Counted from the first letter of the stretch, positions 37,732 through 47,715 are shown. The stretch is 64,000 nt of DNA from Pseudomonas asuensis (GCF_014646755.1 NZ_BMNW01000001.1:788555-852554), one strand, 5' to 3'. A program made the numbers and translations. Notes: generated by a model from the sequence alone, not told the origin.

Positions 37732-39669
37732 ATGCCCAAGACGCTGCACGAGATTCCACGCGAGCGGCCCGCCACGCCATTGCTCGACCGCATCGATACC
37801 CCCGCTGCGCTGCGCCATCTGAGCGAGCACGAGTTGGAAACGCTCGCCGATGAGTTGCGCCACTATCTGCTCTACACTGTCGGGCAGACCGGCGGGCACT
37901 TTGGTGCCGGCCTCGGGGTCATCGAACTGACCGTTGCGCTGCATTACGTGTTTGATACGCCTGACGACCGTCTTGTCTGGGACGTCGGCCATCAGGCGTA
38001 TCCGCACAAGATCCTGACCGGACGCCGTGACCAGATGGGTACACTGCGCCAGAAAGGGGGCGTTGCCGCCTTCCCGCGTCGCTCTGAAAGCGAATACGAC
38101 ACCTTTGGCGTCGGTCATTCCAGCACCTCGATCAGTGCCGCACTGGGCATGGCCATTGCCGCACGCATGCAGGGTAGCAAGCGTAAGTCCGTTGCCGTAA
38201 TTGGCGACGGCGCCTTGACTGCAGGCATGGCGTTCGAAGCGCTGAACCATGCATCCGATGTAGAGGCCGACATGCTTGTCGTTCTTAACGACAATGACAT
38301 GTCTATTTCGCACAATGTCGGTGGCCTGTCGAATTATCTGGCCAAGCTTCTCTCCAGCCGTACGTATCAGAACATGCGTGAAGGTGGGAAAAAGGTATTG
38401 GCCAAGCTGCCCGGTGCCTGGGAGATCGCTCGCCGTACTGAAGAGGCTGCCAAAGGAATGCTGGTTCCGGGCACTCTGTTTGAAGAGTTGGGCTGGAACT
38501 ACATTGGCCCCGTCGATGGCCATGACCTGCCAACGCTAATCACTACCTTGCGTAACCTGCGTGATGCCAAAGGCCCGCAGTTTCTGCATATCGTGACCAA
38601 GAAGGGCAAGGGCTTCAGCGCAGCCGAAGCTGATCCTATCGAATACCATGCCATTACCAAGCTTGAGCCCCTGAATGCGGCGCCCAAAAAGCCTGGAAGC
38701 CCTAAATATTCCAATATTTTTGGCGATTGGCTGTGCGATATGGCCGCCGCTGACCCAAAACTGGTTGGTATTACGCCTGCCATGAAGGAAGGCTCCGACC
38801 TTATCCGTTTCAGCAAGCAGTACCCAGAACGCTATTTTGATGTTGCAATTGCCGAGCAGCACGCCGTGACATTGGCAGCGGGCTTGGCCTGTGACGGTGC
38901 CAAGCCGGTAGTGGCGATCTATTCCACCTTCCTGCAACGTGCTTATGATCAGCTGATCCACGATGTAGCCGTCCAGAATCTTGATGTGCTGTTTGCCATC
39001 GATCGCGCCGGATTAGTGGGAGAAGATGGTCCTACTCACGCGGGGAGCTTCGATCTTTCCTTCCTGCGCTGCATCCCCGGCATGGTAATCATGGCGCCTA
39101 GCGATGAGAACGAAATGCGCCGTATGCTGACAACGGGTTACCAGTTCGAGGGGCCTGCGGCCGTTCGTTATCCACGAGGCAGTGGGCCTAACGCAGCGAT
39201 TGAGCCTGGCCTTCAGCCGCTGGAAATCGGCAAGGGCATCCTTCGCCGCCAAGGTCATAGGGTTGCCTTCCTGGCCTTTGGTGTACAACTAAAAGAGGCG
39301 CTTCAGGTAGCAGAGACTCTTGATGCAAGCGTAGCTGACATGCGCTTTGTCAAACCGCTGGACGAAACCCTGATACGCGAATTGGCAAACAGTCATGACC
39401 TGCTGGTTACCCTGGAAGAGAACAGCATCATGGGCGGCGCAGGAAGTGCCGTGAATGAGTTCCTCGCCAGAGAGAACCTACTCAAGCCAATCCTGAATCT
39501 GGGGCTACCCGACTATTATGTCGAACATGCCAAGCCCAGCGAAATGCTGGCCGAGTGCGGATTAGATGTAGCTGGCATCGAAAGAGCCGTTAAACAGCGG
39601 CTGATGCAGCTCGAAGCAAATACCGCCTCCAAGCCTGCACCGCTTGCACTTGCTTCACGCGCGCCTTAA
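37732..39669 (+). CDS. dxs: 1-deoxy-D-xylulose-5-phosphate synthase
   Basis: First enzyme of the MEP pathway, using thiamine diphosphate to join pyruvate and glyceraldehyde 3-phosphate. The 645-residue product has the ThDP motif [17 protein letters not shown] through the NDND segment, the TPP-binding pyrimidine domain ([13 protein letters not shown]), and a transketolase C-domain. ATG 37732 is chosen from the family N-terminus ([15 protein letters not shown]). It follows ispA by about 100 bp and supplies the substrate chain for it. Confidence 0.97.
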   Translation: MPKTLHEIPRERPATPLLDRIDTPAALRHLSEHELETLADELRHYLLYTVGQTGGHFGAGLGVIELTVALHYVFDTPDDRLVWDVGHQAYPHKILTGRRDQMGTLRQKGGVAAFPRRSESEYDTFGVGHSSTSISAALGMAIAARMQGSKRKSVAVIGDGALTAGMAFEALNHASDVEADMLVVLNDNDMSISHNVGGLSNYLAKLLSSRTYQNMREGGKKVLAKLPGAWEIARRTEEAAKGMLVPGTLFEELGWNYIGPVDGHDLPTLITTLRNLRDAKGPQFLHIVTKKGKGFSAAEADPIEYHAITKLEPLNAAPKKPGSPKYSNIFGDWLCDMAAADPKLVGITPAMKEGSDLIRFSKQYPERYFDVAIAEQHAVTLAAGLACDGAKPVVAIYSTFLQRAYDQLIHDVAVQNLDVLFAIDRAGLVGEDGPTHAGSFDLSFLRCIPGMVIMAPSDENEMRRMLTTGYQFEGPAAVRYPRGSGPNAAIEPGLQPLEIGKGILRRQGHRVAFLAFGVQLKEALQVAETLDASVADMRFVKPLDETLIRELANSHDLLVTLEENSIMGGAGSAVNEFLARENLLKPILNLGLPDYYVEHAKPSEMLAECGLDVAGIERAVKQRLMQLEANTASKPAPLALASRAP

Positions 39670-39684
39670 CCCGGTGCGCGTCAC

Positions 39685-40497
39685 CTAGCGGGCCTTATTG
39701 AGTAACTCGCATAGCCTGGCGACTGCATTCAGCATGCCGTAGCTAGGCCGTTCGAGGCGCTTATCCTCTACGGCCCAGAGGTGCTGCCTTGCCACTGCTT
39801 TAAGGGTTGGCCACTGCCCCCAATGCTGGAGCTGTGCCTGGTTCATGGCCAGTATTACGTCAGGGTCTCTTGTTAGCACGGTTTCTATGCCAACCTGCGG
39901 AGCGGGTTGTGGAAGATCCGCAAATATATTTTTGCCCCCACATACCTGTATCGCATCGTTAATAATCTGCGTATTTCCAATGGTATAAAGCGGCTTGTCC
40001 CAAACCTGATAGAACACACGTACAGGCGGCAAACGCTGATAACGAGTGCGCATGACTGTAAGCTGTTCTCGAAACTGAACCGCTAAGCGCCGCCCCTCGT
40101 CAGGGACGCCAACCACCTGCCCCACTCGAGCGAGTCCGTCTGCCAGTTCATCCAGCCGATGTACATCCAAAACTTCAATGGGGTATCCCAATTGCTGTAG
40201 CTGCTCACGCTGAGCAGGCGGGACCGCGCCGGGCCAGAGCAAAATGAGATCGGGACGTAGAGCGACAATCTGCTCAATGTTGATTTGGCCATAACGGCCA
40301 ACTGATGGCAGGCTTGCTAGAGAAGCAGGACGCTCACCAGCATCCAACACACCCATCAACCGCGCTTCGGCGCCCAATTCAAGGACGATATCAGTCATTG
40401 AGGGCGCCAGGCTGATAATACGCTCAGCAGCCTGAGAGAGAATGCAATAACACAGCAGGCAGGCGCCAGTCAGAACCGAGCAGCGCCTGTGCTTCAT
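39685..40497 (-). CDS. btuF: Cobalamin-binding periplasmic protein (BtuF-like)
   Basis: A 270-residue class III substrate-binding protein with a signal peptide (ACLLCYCILSQAA) and the two-lobe fold (RIISLAPSMTDIVLELGA; LRPDLILLW; VGIETVLTRDPDVIL). Together these are typical of BtuF and related cobalamin or siderophore binders. The start overlaps the ribA stop by one base, so it is the second gene of that pair. No cobalamin riboswitch is seen upstream. The specificity for B12 is inferred from family and not shown. Confidence 0.82.
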   Translation of the reverse strand: MKHRRCSVLTGACLLCYCILSQAAERIISLAPSMTDIVLELGAEARLMGVLDAGERPASLASLPSVGRYGQINIEQIVALRPDLILLWPGAVPPAQREQLQQLGYPIEVLDVHRLDELADGLARVGQVVGVPDEGRRLAVQFREQLTVMRTRYQRLPPVRVFYQVWDKPLYTIGNTQIINDAIQVCGGKNIFADLPQPAPQVGIETVLTRDPDVILAMNQAQLQHWGQWPTLKAVARQHLWAVEDKRLERPSYGMLNAVARLCELLNKAR

Positions 40498-41114
40498 CAG
40501 GACGGTAGTACTTCGCCCTGATGGATATTACCTAACATATGGCCCAGCTTACCTGCCTTGGTAGCCAGATAACGCTTGTTATGCGGATTAAGACCTGTCT
40601 GCAAAGGTACACGCTCAGCTATGGCAACCCCCAGGTCTTCCAATGCCTTAACCTTACGCGGATTGTTGGTCATCAACTTTAGCGCATTGACGCCCAGGTG
40701 CTTTAGCATTGGCTTGCACAAGCTGTAAGTACGCTGGTCTGCACCGAAGCCCAGGCGCTCATTGGCTTCAACCGTATCAGCGCCAGCATCCTGTAACTCA
40801 TAAGCCCGAATTTTATTCAGAAGACCGATACCGCGCCCTTCCTGGCGCAAATACAGGATGACGCCACGACCTTCTTCAGCAATAGCCCGCATAGCGGCTT
40901 CCAGTTGGAAACCGCAATCACAGCGCAGGCTGAATAAGGCATCACCGGTCAGGCATTCAGAATGTAAGCGCCCCAGCACCGGCTCACCATCAGCGATATC
41001 GCCCAAAGTCAGAGCCACGTGTTCTTTACCATCGGACTCATCAAGAAAGCCATGCATGGTAAAAATGCCAAAAGGCGTAGGTAATTGAGATGCGGCGACG
41101 AAAACGACAGACAC
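40497..41114 (-). CDS. ribA: GTP cyclohydrolase II
   Basis: Opens GTP to the first riboflavin intermediate. The 205-residue enzyme has all three zinc cysteines in [19 protein letters not shown] and the [13 protein letters not shown] loop, and the length equals that of P. aeruginosa RibA. The start is GTG at 41112-41114 with AGGAG at seven bases; the longer reading from 41153 is not conserved. It supplies the activity that the RibBA C-terminal half seems to lack. Confidence 0.96.
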   Translation of the reverse strand: MSVVFVAASQLPTPFGIFTMHGFLDESDGKEHVALTLGDIADGEPVLGRLHSECLTGDALFSLRCDCGFQLEAAMRAIAEEGRGVILYLRQEGRGIGLLNKIRAYELQDAGADTVEANERLGFGADQRTYSLCKPMLKHLGVNALKLMTNNPRKVKALEDLGVAIAERVPLQTGLNPHNKRYLATKAGKLGHMLGNIHQGEVLPS

Positions 41115-41214
41115 CGTCAGGCTCCTATCGGAAAGAGGGTTATAGTGTACCATTCATGAACAGGGACGGCTCAGTCATAAAGGCTATGAGGCTATTGCGC
41201 TTGAAGCTATCACG

Positions 41215-41853
41215 CTAGTTTTTGCCTTCGACATATAAGACGCCCTGATCTTCACGCCAGCCGACACGGTTCAAAAAGCTCATACCTAATAGCGTCTCGG
41301 TTGGATGGCCGCCTGCCAACACCATGGCCTCGACACCCAGCACCTCGATAGTGCCGACCTTAACGCGGTCCAACCTTACCAACCAGGCTCTTCGGGTCCC
41401 GCCTGCCGTATTGACCTGCACGGATTGCCCTTTCAGATAATCCAGACCCAGACGACTTGCCTGACTTTCGTTCATGGCAATTGTCGAGGCCCCGGTATCA
41501 ACCAAAAATTCGATAGGCTGACCATTTACAGAACCTGATGCCCAATAGTGACCATCATTACGGCGGGCAATACTAAGCTGGCGCTTATGCGGGGCGGCAA
41601 AGCCATCGCTGTATTCACGCGAAAGCGTAAACGTCTGATTACTCCCCCCAATACGCAGCACAGCCTCTCGACTTGTCGCGCTGATCAGCTCAACGTCACC
41701 TTGCCGCTGCCCCACCTTGAGCATCTTGCGCTGCCCATCAATGTTGACTACGGCTGCGCCGTTGAACAGACCTACCACTTGAACCTGAGGCGCGGCAAAT
41801 ACGAGCGCAGGCAACAGACTCAATACACTGATACCGATCCATTTACGCACCAC
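41215..41853 (-). CDS. Retropepsin-like clan AA aspartic protease
   Basis: A 212-residue exported protein. The signal peptide (ISVLSLLPALVFAA) is followed by a beta-rich segment (about 20-90) and a retropepsin-type domain with the catalytic motif FLVDTGAST and a second-lobe LLGMSFLNRV. Such TIGR02281-type bacterial proteases act as dimers in the periplasm. Substrates are generally unknown. The start is a GTG (41851-41853); a second GTG follows immediately. Confidence 0.85.
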   Translation of the reverse strand: MVRKWIGISVLSLLPALVFAAPQVQVVGLFNGAAVVNIDGQRKMLKVGQRQGDVELISATSREAVLRIGGSNQTFTLSREYSDGFAAPHKRQLSIARRNDGHYWASGSVNGQPIEFLVDTGASTIAMNESQASRLGLDYLKGQSVQVNTAGGTRRAWLVRLDRVKVGTIEVLGVEAMVLAGGHPTETLLGMSFLNRVGWREDQGVLYVEGKN

Positions 41854-41877
41854 ACCGTCCCCTTGTAGCGGCTGCGG

Positions 41878-42399
41878 TCAGGAGAGCATCCCGATCTGCG
41901 CCCAGCTCCAGCCCAATCCCTGCACAACTACCCAAGCGAAAACACCCGCCAGTACATCATCAATCATGATGCCGATACCGCCCTGAACATGGCGATCCAA
42001 CCAGCTGATCGGCCAGGGTTTCAGGATATCCATGAAGCGAAATACGGCAAAACCGACCAACCACCAGACCCAGCCGGCTGGAGCCATCCAGAAGGTAATC
42101 CAGATGCCTACCATCTCGTCCCAGACAATCCCCTCATGGTCGTGTACGCCCATGTCATCAGCCACACGACCGCAGAGCCAGAATCCGAACACCGTAAAGA
42201 CCAGTAACAGCAGCCAATAGCCCGAGTCCGGCAACAAATGCCAGAGCGGAACAAAAGGCAGTGCCACCAGGGAACCCCAGGTACCCGGAGCCTTTGGCAA
42301 CGTCCCGGAGCCAAACCCAAAGGCCAGAAAATGCCAGGGATTACGCCAGACGGCCGGTGAGATAACTTCGCTCCGCTTCGAAGCAGCTGGTCTGTTCAC
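41878..42399 (-). CDS. pgpA: Phosphatidylglycerophosphatase A
   Basis: Dephosphorylates phosphatidylglycerol phosphate in the inner membrane. The 173-residue protein has about four hydrophobic segments and the PgpA motifs FGSGTLPKAPGTWGSL, VWDEMVGIWITF and IDDVLAGVFAW, with the acidic residues expected at the active site. It starts at GTG 42399. It is the last gene of the rib-nusB-thiL operon, 40 bp after thiL. Confidence 0.95.
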   Translation of the reverse strand: MNRPAASKRSEVISPAVWRNPWHFLAFGFGSGTLPKAPGTWGSLVALPFVPLWHLLPDSGYWLLLLVFTVFGFWLCGRVADDMGVHDHEGIVWDEMVGIWITFWMAPAGWVWWLVGFAVFRFMDILKPWPISWLDRHVQGGIGIMIDDVLAGVFAWVVVQGLGWSWAQIGMLS

Positions 42400-42439
42400 G
42401 AGACTGTCTCTGGGCGAGAGAGGAGATCAGCAGAATACA

Positions 42440-43405
42440 TCATGGCTTCATCGCAAAATGTTGATAACCACCCCGTAACGGAGTGACATCCCGGCCAATA
42501 GCATCTTGCACCTGAATGCCCTGCCCCGAGGCAACACGGCCAATGACACCAACCTGGGGAAAGTCCGCCTGCAGAGCTTTGAGGTGCCGGGCAGGCAGCG
42601 TGAAGGCAAGCAGATAGTCATCACCCGCTGACATCGCCAGCATGCGTATCTGCTCAGGTTCGAACAACGCCGCTAATGCAGGGCTGACAGGCAGCCTTTC
42701 ATTCTCAATGATGAGCTTGACGCTTGAGGCAGCGGAGATATGACCGCAATCAGCCAGGAGCCCATCAGATATATCCAGCGCGGCAGTAGCCCGGCCCCGC
42801 AAGGCAAGCCCCAACTCGAACTGAGGCGCAGGTGACCAGTAGCGCGCCATGAGAGTGTCGACATAAGCGCCCCGCTCATGTCGCTGCCCCAATACGAAAG
42901 GTAGGGCTCCGCCAGCTTCTCCAGGAGCCCCGCCGACACACAGCAAGTCACCCGGCTGAGCGCCCGCACGCGTCAGGGCTTGCCCTTGAGGAACAGAGCC
43001 AAACACGGTGAGCGTAAGAGAAAGTGGCCCGCGTGTTGTATCGCCACCAATCAAGGCCAGGCCACAGGCCGCGGCCATATGATCGAGCCCTTGCGCAAAC
43101 CGTTCCAGCCAGTACGCATCGACTTCAGGCAGGGTCAGCGCCAGAGTAAAGCCCAGGGGTTCTGCCCCCATCGCCGCCAGATCGCTGGCACTGACGGCCA
43201 ACGCACGTTGTCCGAGCAGAAAGCCATCGCAGACCTCTGGGAAATGTACCCCAGCTGTCAGCGTATCGGTAGAAATAGCCAGTTGTTCGCTAGGGCGAGG
43301 CGTCAGCAGTGCGCAATCGTCGCCCAGACCGAGCGCGATATCCTTACGTGGCTGGGCGCAGCGCGCTGCAGCGAAATAACGACGGATCAACTCGAACTCG
43401 GTCAT
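42440..43405 (-). CDS. thiL: Thiamine-monophosphate kinase
   Basis: Phosphorylates thiamine monophosphate to thiamine diphosphate. The 321-residue protein has GLGDDCALL (metal and nucleotide site), STDTLTAGVHF, LAVSASDLAAMGA and the GLALIGGDTTRG loop. ATG 43403-43405 is used; a TTG four codons earlier overlaps the nusB stop and may be the coupled start. No TPP riboswitch is visible. Thiamine diphosphate is the cofactor of the dxs product nearby. Confidence 0.95.
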   Translation of the reverse strand: MTEFELIRRYFAAARCAQPRKDIALGLGDDCALLTPRPSEQLAISTDTLTAGVHFPEVCDGFLLGQRALAVSASDLAAMGAEPLGFTLALTLPEVDAYWLERFAQGLDHMAAACGLALIGGDTTRGPLSLTLTVFGSVPQGQALTRAGAQPGDLLCVGGAPGEAGGALPFVLGQRHERGAYVDTLMARYWSPAPQFELGLALRGRATAALDISDGLLADCGHISAASSVKLIIENERLPVSPALAALFEPEQIRMLAMSAGDDYLLAFTLPARHLKALQADFPQVGVIGRVASGQGIQVQDAIGRDVTPLRGGYQHFAMKP

Positions 43406-43413
43406 GGTTACAA

Positions 43414-43884
43414 TCAACGCTTGGCGCGTAATTCAGCAGCGCGCAGTTTAGGCGCTAACTTGTCCAGCACACCGTTGACGAACTTGTGCCCGTCGGTTGC
43501 ACCAAATACCTTCGCCAGCTCGATACCCTCATTGATGACTACTTTGTAGGGGACATCGATACGATTGCGCAGTTCGTAGCAAGACATGCGCAGAATCGCG
43601 AGTTCTACAGGGTCAACGTCATCTAACGGACGATCCAGGCATGGCGTGATCAAATCATCGATCTCGGTTTTCAAACCGGGAACGCCATGCAGAATTTCGT
43701 GAAAGTAAGCTGCATCGACATTGGCAAAGTCATTATCCACGCGGAACTGAGCTTCGATCTCGTTGATCGCCTGCCCCGCCATGTGCCATTGATACAATGC
43801 CTGAACTGAAAGACTACGGGCTTCCCGACGCGCAGCAATCTTGCCGCGCGGAGCTTTAGGCTTTTGGCCGTCTACAGCGCTCAC
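43414..43884 (-). CDS. nusB: Transcription antitermination factor NusB
   Basis: NusB binds boxA RNA with NusE (S10) to support rRNA transcription. The 156-residue helical protein has [17 protein letters not shown] at the N-terminus and the [27 protein letters not shown] motif at the C-terminus. Its start overlaps the ribH stop by 4 bp. Confidence 0.97.
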   Translation of the reverse strand: MSAVDGQKPKAPRGKIAARREARSLSVQALYQWHMAGQAINEIEAQFRVDNDFANVDAAYFHEILHGVPGLKTEIDDLITPCLDRPLDDVDPVELAILRMSCYELRNRIDVPYKVVINEGIELAKVFGATDGHKFVNGVLDKLAPKLRAAELRAKR

Positions 43885-44357
43885 TTGGCCTCCAGCTGCG
43901 ACAGCAGGCTCACCATTTCAAGAGCAGACAGCGCCGCTTCGGCACCTTTGTTACCTGCCTTGGTACCCGAGCGCTCGATGGCCTGCTCGATAGAGTCAAC
44001 GGTCAGTACACCAAAGGAAACAGGCACGCCAAACTCCATGGACACCTGAGCCAGGCCCTTGGTGCACTCGCCTGCAACGTAGTCGAAGTGTGGAGTGCTG
44101 CCGCGAATCACGGCGCCCAGCGCAATGATGGCGGAGTATTCATCACGCTGGGCGGCCTTCAGGGTCGCCAGCGGGATTTCGAAAGCACCTGGAACACGGA
44201 TGATGGTGATGTCTTCCTTACGGATACCATGGCGTACCAGGGCATCTACAGCACCTTCAACCAGGCTTTCAACCACAAAGCTGTTGAAGCGGCCAACCAC
44301 TAGGGCATAGCGGCCTTTTGGGGCAATGAAAGTACCTTCAATGGTCTTCACGGTCAT
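43881..44357 (-). CDS. ribH: 6,7-dimethyl-8-ribityllumazine synthase
   Basis: Forms lumazine from the pyrimidine and the DHBP product, the penultimate step of riboflavin synthesis. The 158-residue protein has [26 protein letters not shown] and [16 protein letters not shown]. The start ATG 44355-44357 has only a weak ribosome-binding site. It lies between the RibBA gene and nusB in the rib operon and is the PA4053 (ribE) equivalent. Confidence 0.97.
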   Translation of the reverse strand: MTVKTIEGTFIAPKGRYALVVGRFNSFVVESLVEGAVDALVRHGIRKEDITIIRVPGAFEIPLATLKAAQRDEYSAIIALGAVIRGSTPHFDYVAGECTKGLAQVSMEFGVPVSFGVLTVDSIEQAIERSGTKAGNKGAEAALSALEMVSLLSQLEAK

Positions 44358-44470
44358 GAGCAGGTCTCGTCTGTTAAAGAACCAGGGCGTATTCGTACGC
44401 CCTGCAAAAATCCGGTCATCGGCGCGACGGTCATCAACCATCGCACCGGTCAGGCCATCCGTAGGCCGGT

Positions 44471-45556
44471 TTATACGGGAGGCAGGTATTCTACAACTTC
44501 AAGGTCAAAGCCGGATATGGCATTAAACTTCATCGGTGCACTGAGCAGACGAAGCTTACGTATGCCCAGGTCACGCAGGATCTGCGAACCAGCGCCTACG
44601 GTGCTATACGTACTTTGCGGTTTAGGCTTGCTGACCGGCTCGCGCAGATGAGTAAGCAGATCGTCACCCGCCAGGGAATGCCCGAGCAGCAGCACCACGC
44701 CCGTCCCCGCCTCAGCCACTTTGGTCATGGCTTCACGCAGGCTCCAGCGGCCCTCCTGATTTACCAGCAGCAGGTCGCGCAGAGGGTCCATATTATGCAC
44801 GCGTACCAGGGTTGGTTCATCACCCTTGATGATGCCCATGGTCAATGCCAGATGGACATCCCCCTCCACCTCATCACGGTAAGTGACTAGATTAAAGCGT
44901 CCCAGCTCGGTTTCCAGCGGCTGTTCGTCGATCCGCTTGACGGTATGCTCATGCAGCAGACGATAGTGAATCAGATCAGCGATTGTACCGATCTTCAGTC
45001 CATGCTCTTCAGCAAAGGCCTCAAGCTCTGGGCGACGCGCCATGGTGCCGTCATCGTTCATGACCTCACAGATCACACCGGTCGGCTCGAAGCCTGCCAT
45101 GCGCGCCAGGTCGCAAGCCGCTTCGGTATGTCCCGCTCGGGCCAGAACACCGCCCGGCTGAGCCATGAGCGGGAAGATGTGCCCCGGACTCACAATGTCT
45201 GTTGCCGTTGCATGTTTGGCAGCGGCTACCTGTACGGTACGAGCGCGGTCGGCGGCCGAAATACCGGTCGTCACGCCCTCAGCTGCCTCAATGGAAACCG
45301 TGAACTTGGTGCCAAAGCCTGAGCCGTTGCGGGCAGCCATCAACGGTAGGTTCAACGCCTCACAGCGCTCCTTGCTCATCGGCATACAGATCAGGCCACG
45401 CGCATGCTTGGCCATGAAATTGATGTGCTCGGCCTGTACACATTCGGAGGCCATGATGATATCGCCTTCGTTCTCGCGATCTTCGTCATCCATAAGGATG
45501 ACCATCTTGCCTTCACGGATGTCCTGAATGATGTCTTCGATATTGTTCAATGCCAC
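44471..45556 (-). CDS. ribBA: RibBA-type protein: DHBP synthase with degenerate GTP cyclohydrolase II domain
   Basis: The N-terminal half (1-200) is an intact DHBP synthase ([39 protein letters not shown]). The C-terminal half (about 205-361) is homologous to GTP cyclohydrolase II, but I find no cysteine in it, so the three zinc ligands of RibA are missing and this half should be inactive. This is a common arrangement in proteobacteria. A separate full RibA (40497) supplies the cyclohydrolase step. It follows ribC by 18 bp. Confidence 0.94.
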   Translation of the reverse strand: MALNNIEDIIQDIREGKMVILMDDEDRENEGDIIMASECVQAEHINFMAKHARGLICMPMSKERCEALNLPLMAARNGSGFGTKFTVSIEAAEGVTTGISAADRARTVQVAAAKHATATDIVSPGHIFPLMAQPGGVLARAGHTEAACDLARMAGFEPTGVICEVMNDDGTMARRPELEAFAEEHGLKIGTIADLIHYRLLHEHTVKRIDEQPLETELGRFNLVTYRDEVEGDVHLALTMGIIKGDEPTLVRVHNMDPLRDLLLVNQEGRWSLREAMTKVAEAGTGVVLLLGHSLAGDDLLTHLREPVSKPKPQSTYSTVGAGSQILRDLGIRKLRLLSAPMKFNAISGFDLEVVEYLPPV

Positions 45557-45574
45557 GGAGGTCTTCCTTTACGC

Positions 45575-46240
45575 TCAGGAGTTGAGATAGCCGTGTTGGG
45601 CCAGGAATTGTTCGGTAATACCGCTGCCCTGCTGCGGCTCGGCGGCCTTGTCGCCCATCAATAGACGCTCCAGATAGCGAGCCAGCAGGTCGACTTCAAG
45701 ATTAACCTTACGACCAGGTCGATAGTCCGCCATGATGGTCTCTGCCAGGGTATGCGGCACGATGGTCAGTTCAAACTCGGCGCCATCCACCGCGTTAACG
45801 GTGAGGCTAGTGCCATCAACGGTAATCGAGCCTTTTAACGCGATGTAGCGCGCCAACTCGCGCGGAGCACGAATACGAAACTGAACGGCACGTGCATTAT
45901 CCTGACGCGAAATGACTTCACCCACGCCATCCACATGGCCGCTGACGAGGTGTCCACCCAGGCGGCTGGTTAGCATCAGAGCCTTTTCAAGATTGACCCG
46001 GCTGCCAATCTTGAGATCGACAAAGGCCGTACGCGCCAGCGTCTCGCGGCTTACGTCCGCCCAGAAGCCATCACCCGGCAGTTCTACGGCCGTCAGGCAC
46101 ACACCGCTGACAGCAATACTGTCACCGAGCTTCACGTCAGCAAGATCCAACTTACCGGTTTGTACATATACGCGCATGTCGCCGCCTTTAGGCGTTAGCG
46201 CAGCGATCGAGCCAATGGCTTCGATGATGCCAGTGAACAT
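45575..46240 (-). CDS. ribC: Riboflavin synthase alpha subunit
   Basis: Dismutates two lumazine molecules to riboflavin. The 221-residue enzyme has the two repeated lumazine domains. The first begins MFTGIIEAIG with SGVCLTAVEL, and the second has DGTSLTVNAVDG. The last 15 residues are a short tail. It is 15 bp downstream of ribD. Confidence 0.96.
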   Translation of the reverse strand: MFTGIIEAIGSIAALTPKGGDMRVYVQTGKLDLADVKLGDSIAVSGVCLTAVELPGDGFWADVSRETLARTAFVDLKIGSRVNLEKALMLTSRLGGHLVSGHVDGVGEVISRQDNARAVQFRIRAPRELARYIALKGSITVDGTSLTVNAVDGAEFELTIVPHTLAETIMADYRPGRKVNLEVDLLARYLERLLMGDKAAEPQQGSGITEQFLAQHGYLNS

Positions 46241-46255
46241 GTCTACCTCGAAACG

Positions 46256-47452
46256 TCAGGAAATGAGTGGCGCCGGAACGCCTGAAACAGGTTTAGCCAC
46301 GATATGCCAGTCACGTCCGACCGACGTGAACTCGATAATTTCAAGCTCAGGCGCCTCGCTCATGGTGCTGAGTGGCCAGTCCAATAACGGGCGAGCCATA
46401 GAACCGAGTAGCTTGGGGGCCATAAAGATGTGGAACTCATCGACCAACCCCTGCCGTGCAAACGCACCAGCCAGTCGGGGACCCGCCTCTACAAGCACCT
46501 CGTTCATACCACGGTCGGCTAGAAGCTGTAGCAGCGGTTGCAGAGCGATATGTCCATTATCCTCAGGAAGCGCCAGGAGCTCATGCCCCTGGGTCTGATA
46601 CTGTGTTGCCCGCTCAGTTGAAAGGCTTGCCACCCAGGCTGGACCTGCCTGAAAGAAAGCCACATCCAACGGGACGCGGTGCTGACTATCCACCAACACG
46701 CGCTGAGGTTGGCGTCCCATCGCAAGGGAGGCCTGCTCAGCTGACTCACCGAGTTCATCGGCGCGCACGGTCAGCCGAGCCTTGTCCATCAATACTGTGT
46801 CGGCACCGGTCAACACTACACTGGACTGTGCACGTAAGCGTTGAACCTGGGTACGGGCCGCAGGGCCGGTGATCCATTGGCTTTCACCGCTGGCCATCGC
46901 TGTTCGGCCATCCAGACTCATGGCCAGCTTGACGCGTACGAACGGAAGACCCGTGACCATACGCTTGATAAATCCCTGGTTAAGCGCCCTGGCTTCATTT
47001 TCGAGTACGCCGCAGGCTACCTGGATGCCTACCTCTGCAAGTCGTGAGAGGCCACGGCCGGCTACCTGTGGATTTGGGTCCTGCATGGCAGCCACTACAC
47101 GTCCGACGCGGGCATTAACCAGAGCGTCTGCACAAGGTGGCGTTCGGCCAAAATGGCTGCACGGCTCCAGCGTGACATAAGCTGTCGCACCTTGTGCACG
47201 TTCTCCTGCCTGGCGCAGTGCATGGACCTCGGCATGAGGTTCGCCGGCGCGAACGTGCCAGCCCTCACCAATGATCTGGCCATCCTTGACGATGACGCAG
47301 CCCACACGCGGGTTTGGATGAGTCGAATAGAGCCCTTGGCGCGCCAATTCGAGCGCACGCGTCATATAGAGATGATCGGCAGGATCCGAAGCGTTGGGAT
47401 TACCTCCGTTGCCAGCAATGCCAGCATGATCAGAGGAATCGGCAATAGACAT
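46256..47452 (-). CDS. ribD: Bifunctional riboflavin deaminase-reductase RibD
   Basis: Performs the second and third steps of riboflavin synthesis. The N-terminal deaminase has zinc ligands in HAEVHAL and PCSHFGRTPPCADAL. The C-terminal reductase has the VKLAMSLDGRTAM, SQWITG and VLVEAGPRLAG segments. The 398-residue protein has a 25-residue N-terminal extension rich in N, G, S and D. Its ATG sits directly at the end of the sequestering hairpin, behind the FMN riboswitch, so it heads the operon ribD-ribC-ribBA-ribH-nusB-thiL-pgpA. Confidence 0.96.
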   Translation of the reverse strand: MSIADSSDHAGIAGNGGNPNASDPADHLYMTRALELARQGLYSTHPNPRVGCVIVKDGQIIGEGWHVRAGEPHAEVHALRQAGERAQGATAYVTLEPCSHFGRTPPCADALVNARVGRVVAAMQDPNPQVAGRGLSRLAEVGIQVACGVLENEARALNQGFIKRMVTGLPFVRVKLAMSLDGRTAMASGESQWITGPAARTQVQRLRAQSSVVLTGADTVLMDKARLTVRADELGESAEQASLAMGRQPQRVLVDSQHRVPLDVAFFQAGPAWVASLSTERATQYQTQGHELLALPEDNGHIALQPLLQLLADRGMNEVLVEAGPRLAGAFARQGLVDEFHIFMAPKLLGSMARPLLDWPLSTMSEAPELEIIEFTSVGRDWHIVAKPVSGVPAPLIS

Positions 47453-47491
47453 GAAACGTCCTCGCTAAACATGAGTGAACGTTTCAGGGCA
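47453..47491 (-). promoter_or_regulatory. Ribosome-binding-site sequestering hairpin of ribD
   Basis: GAAACGTTC pairs with GGACGTTTC on the minus strand, the 3' arm ending at the ribD ATG and containing part of the GAGGA ribosome-binding site. It is the twin of the ribB element at 30206; the loop differs slightly. Confidence 0.8.
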
Positions 47492-47536
47492 AATAGGCAA
47501 AAGCCGCACGCGCACGCTTTTAGGGCACGCGCAGAC

Positions 47537-47677
47537 AGACGCATCTTCTTTCATCCGGACTATGACCGTCGGCTCTGGAATCACACCAGATCTGCTGACC
47601 TCCGACAAATCGGAGCGCTCGCGGGCTTACCCTAGTAGGGTTTACCGCCGGTGGGGAATCTCGCCCCGCCCTGAAGA
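47537..47677 (-). promoter_or_regulatory. FMN riboswitch (RFN element) controlling the ribD operon
   Basis: All RFN junctions are present in order on the minus strand: GGGCGGGGCGAGATTCCCC, CCGGCGGTAAA, AAGCCCGCGAGCGC, TCAGCAGATCTGGTG, ATTCCAGAGCCGACGGT and ATAGTCCGGATGAAAGAAG. From the aptamer core to the 3' end it is almost identical to the ribB element at 30285; the main changes are compensated bases in the first stem and the variable stem. Confidence 0.97.
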
Positions 47678-47686
47678 CCCGACCGA

Positions 47687-47715
47687 CTATAGCGAAGTAG
47701 AGCCTCTGCCAGCAA
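47687..47715 (-). promoter_or_regulatory. Predicted sigma-70 promoter of the ribD leader
   Basis: On the minus strand TTGCTG (47715-47710) and CTATAG (47692-47687) are 17 bases apart. The -10 and its flank match the ribB leader base for base. Confidence 0.6.

Noticed and set aside
37666..38523. 285-codon minus-strand reading antisense to dxs
   Set aside because: It lies wholly in the dxs coding region, whose protein is fully conserved; codon bias of dxs explains the open antisense frame.
39657..39681. GC-rich hairpin (ACGCGC/GCGCGT) at the dxs stop as a terminator
   Set aside because: A stem of up to nine pairs can form, but no T-run follows on either strand, so it is not called.
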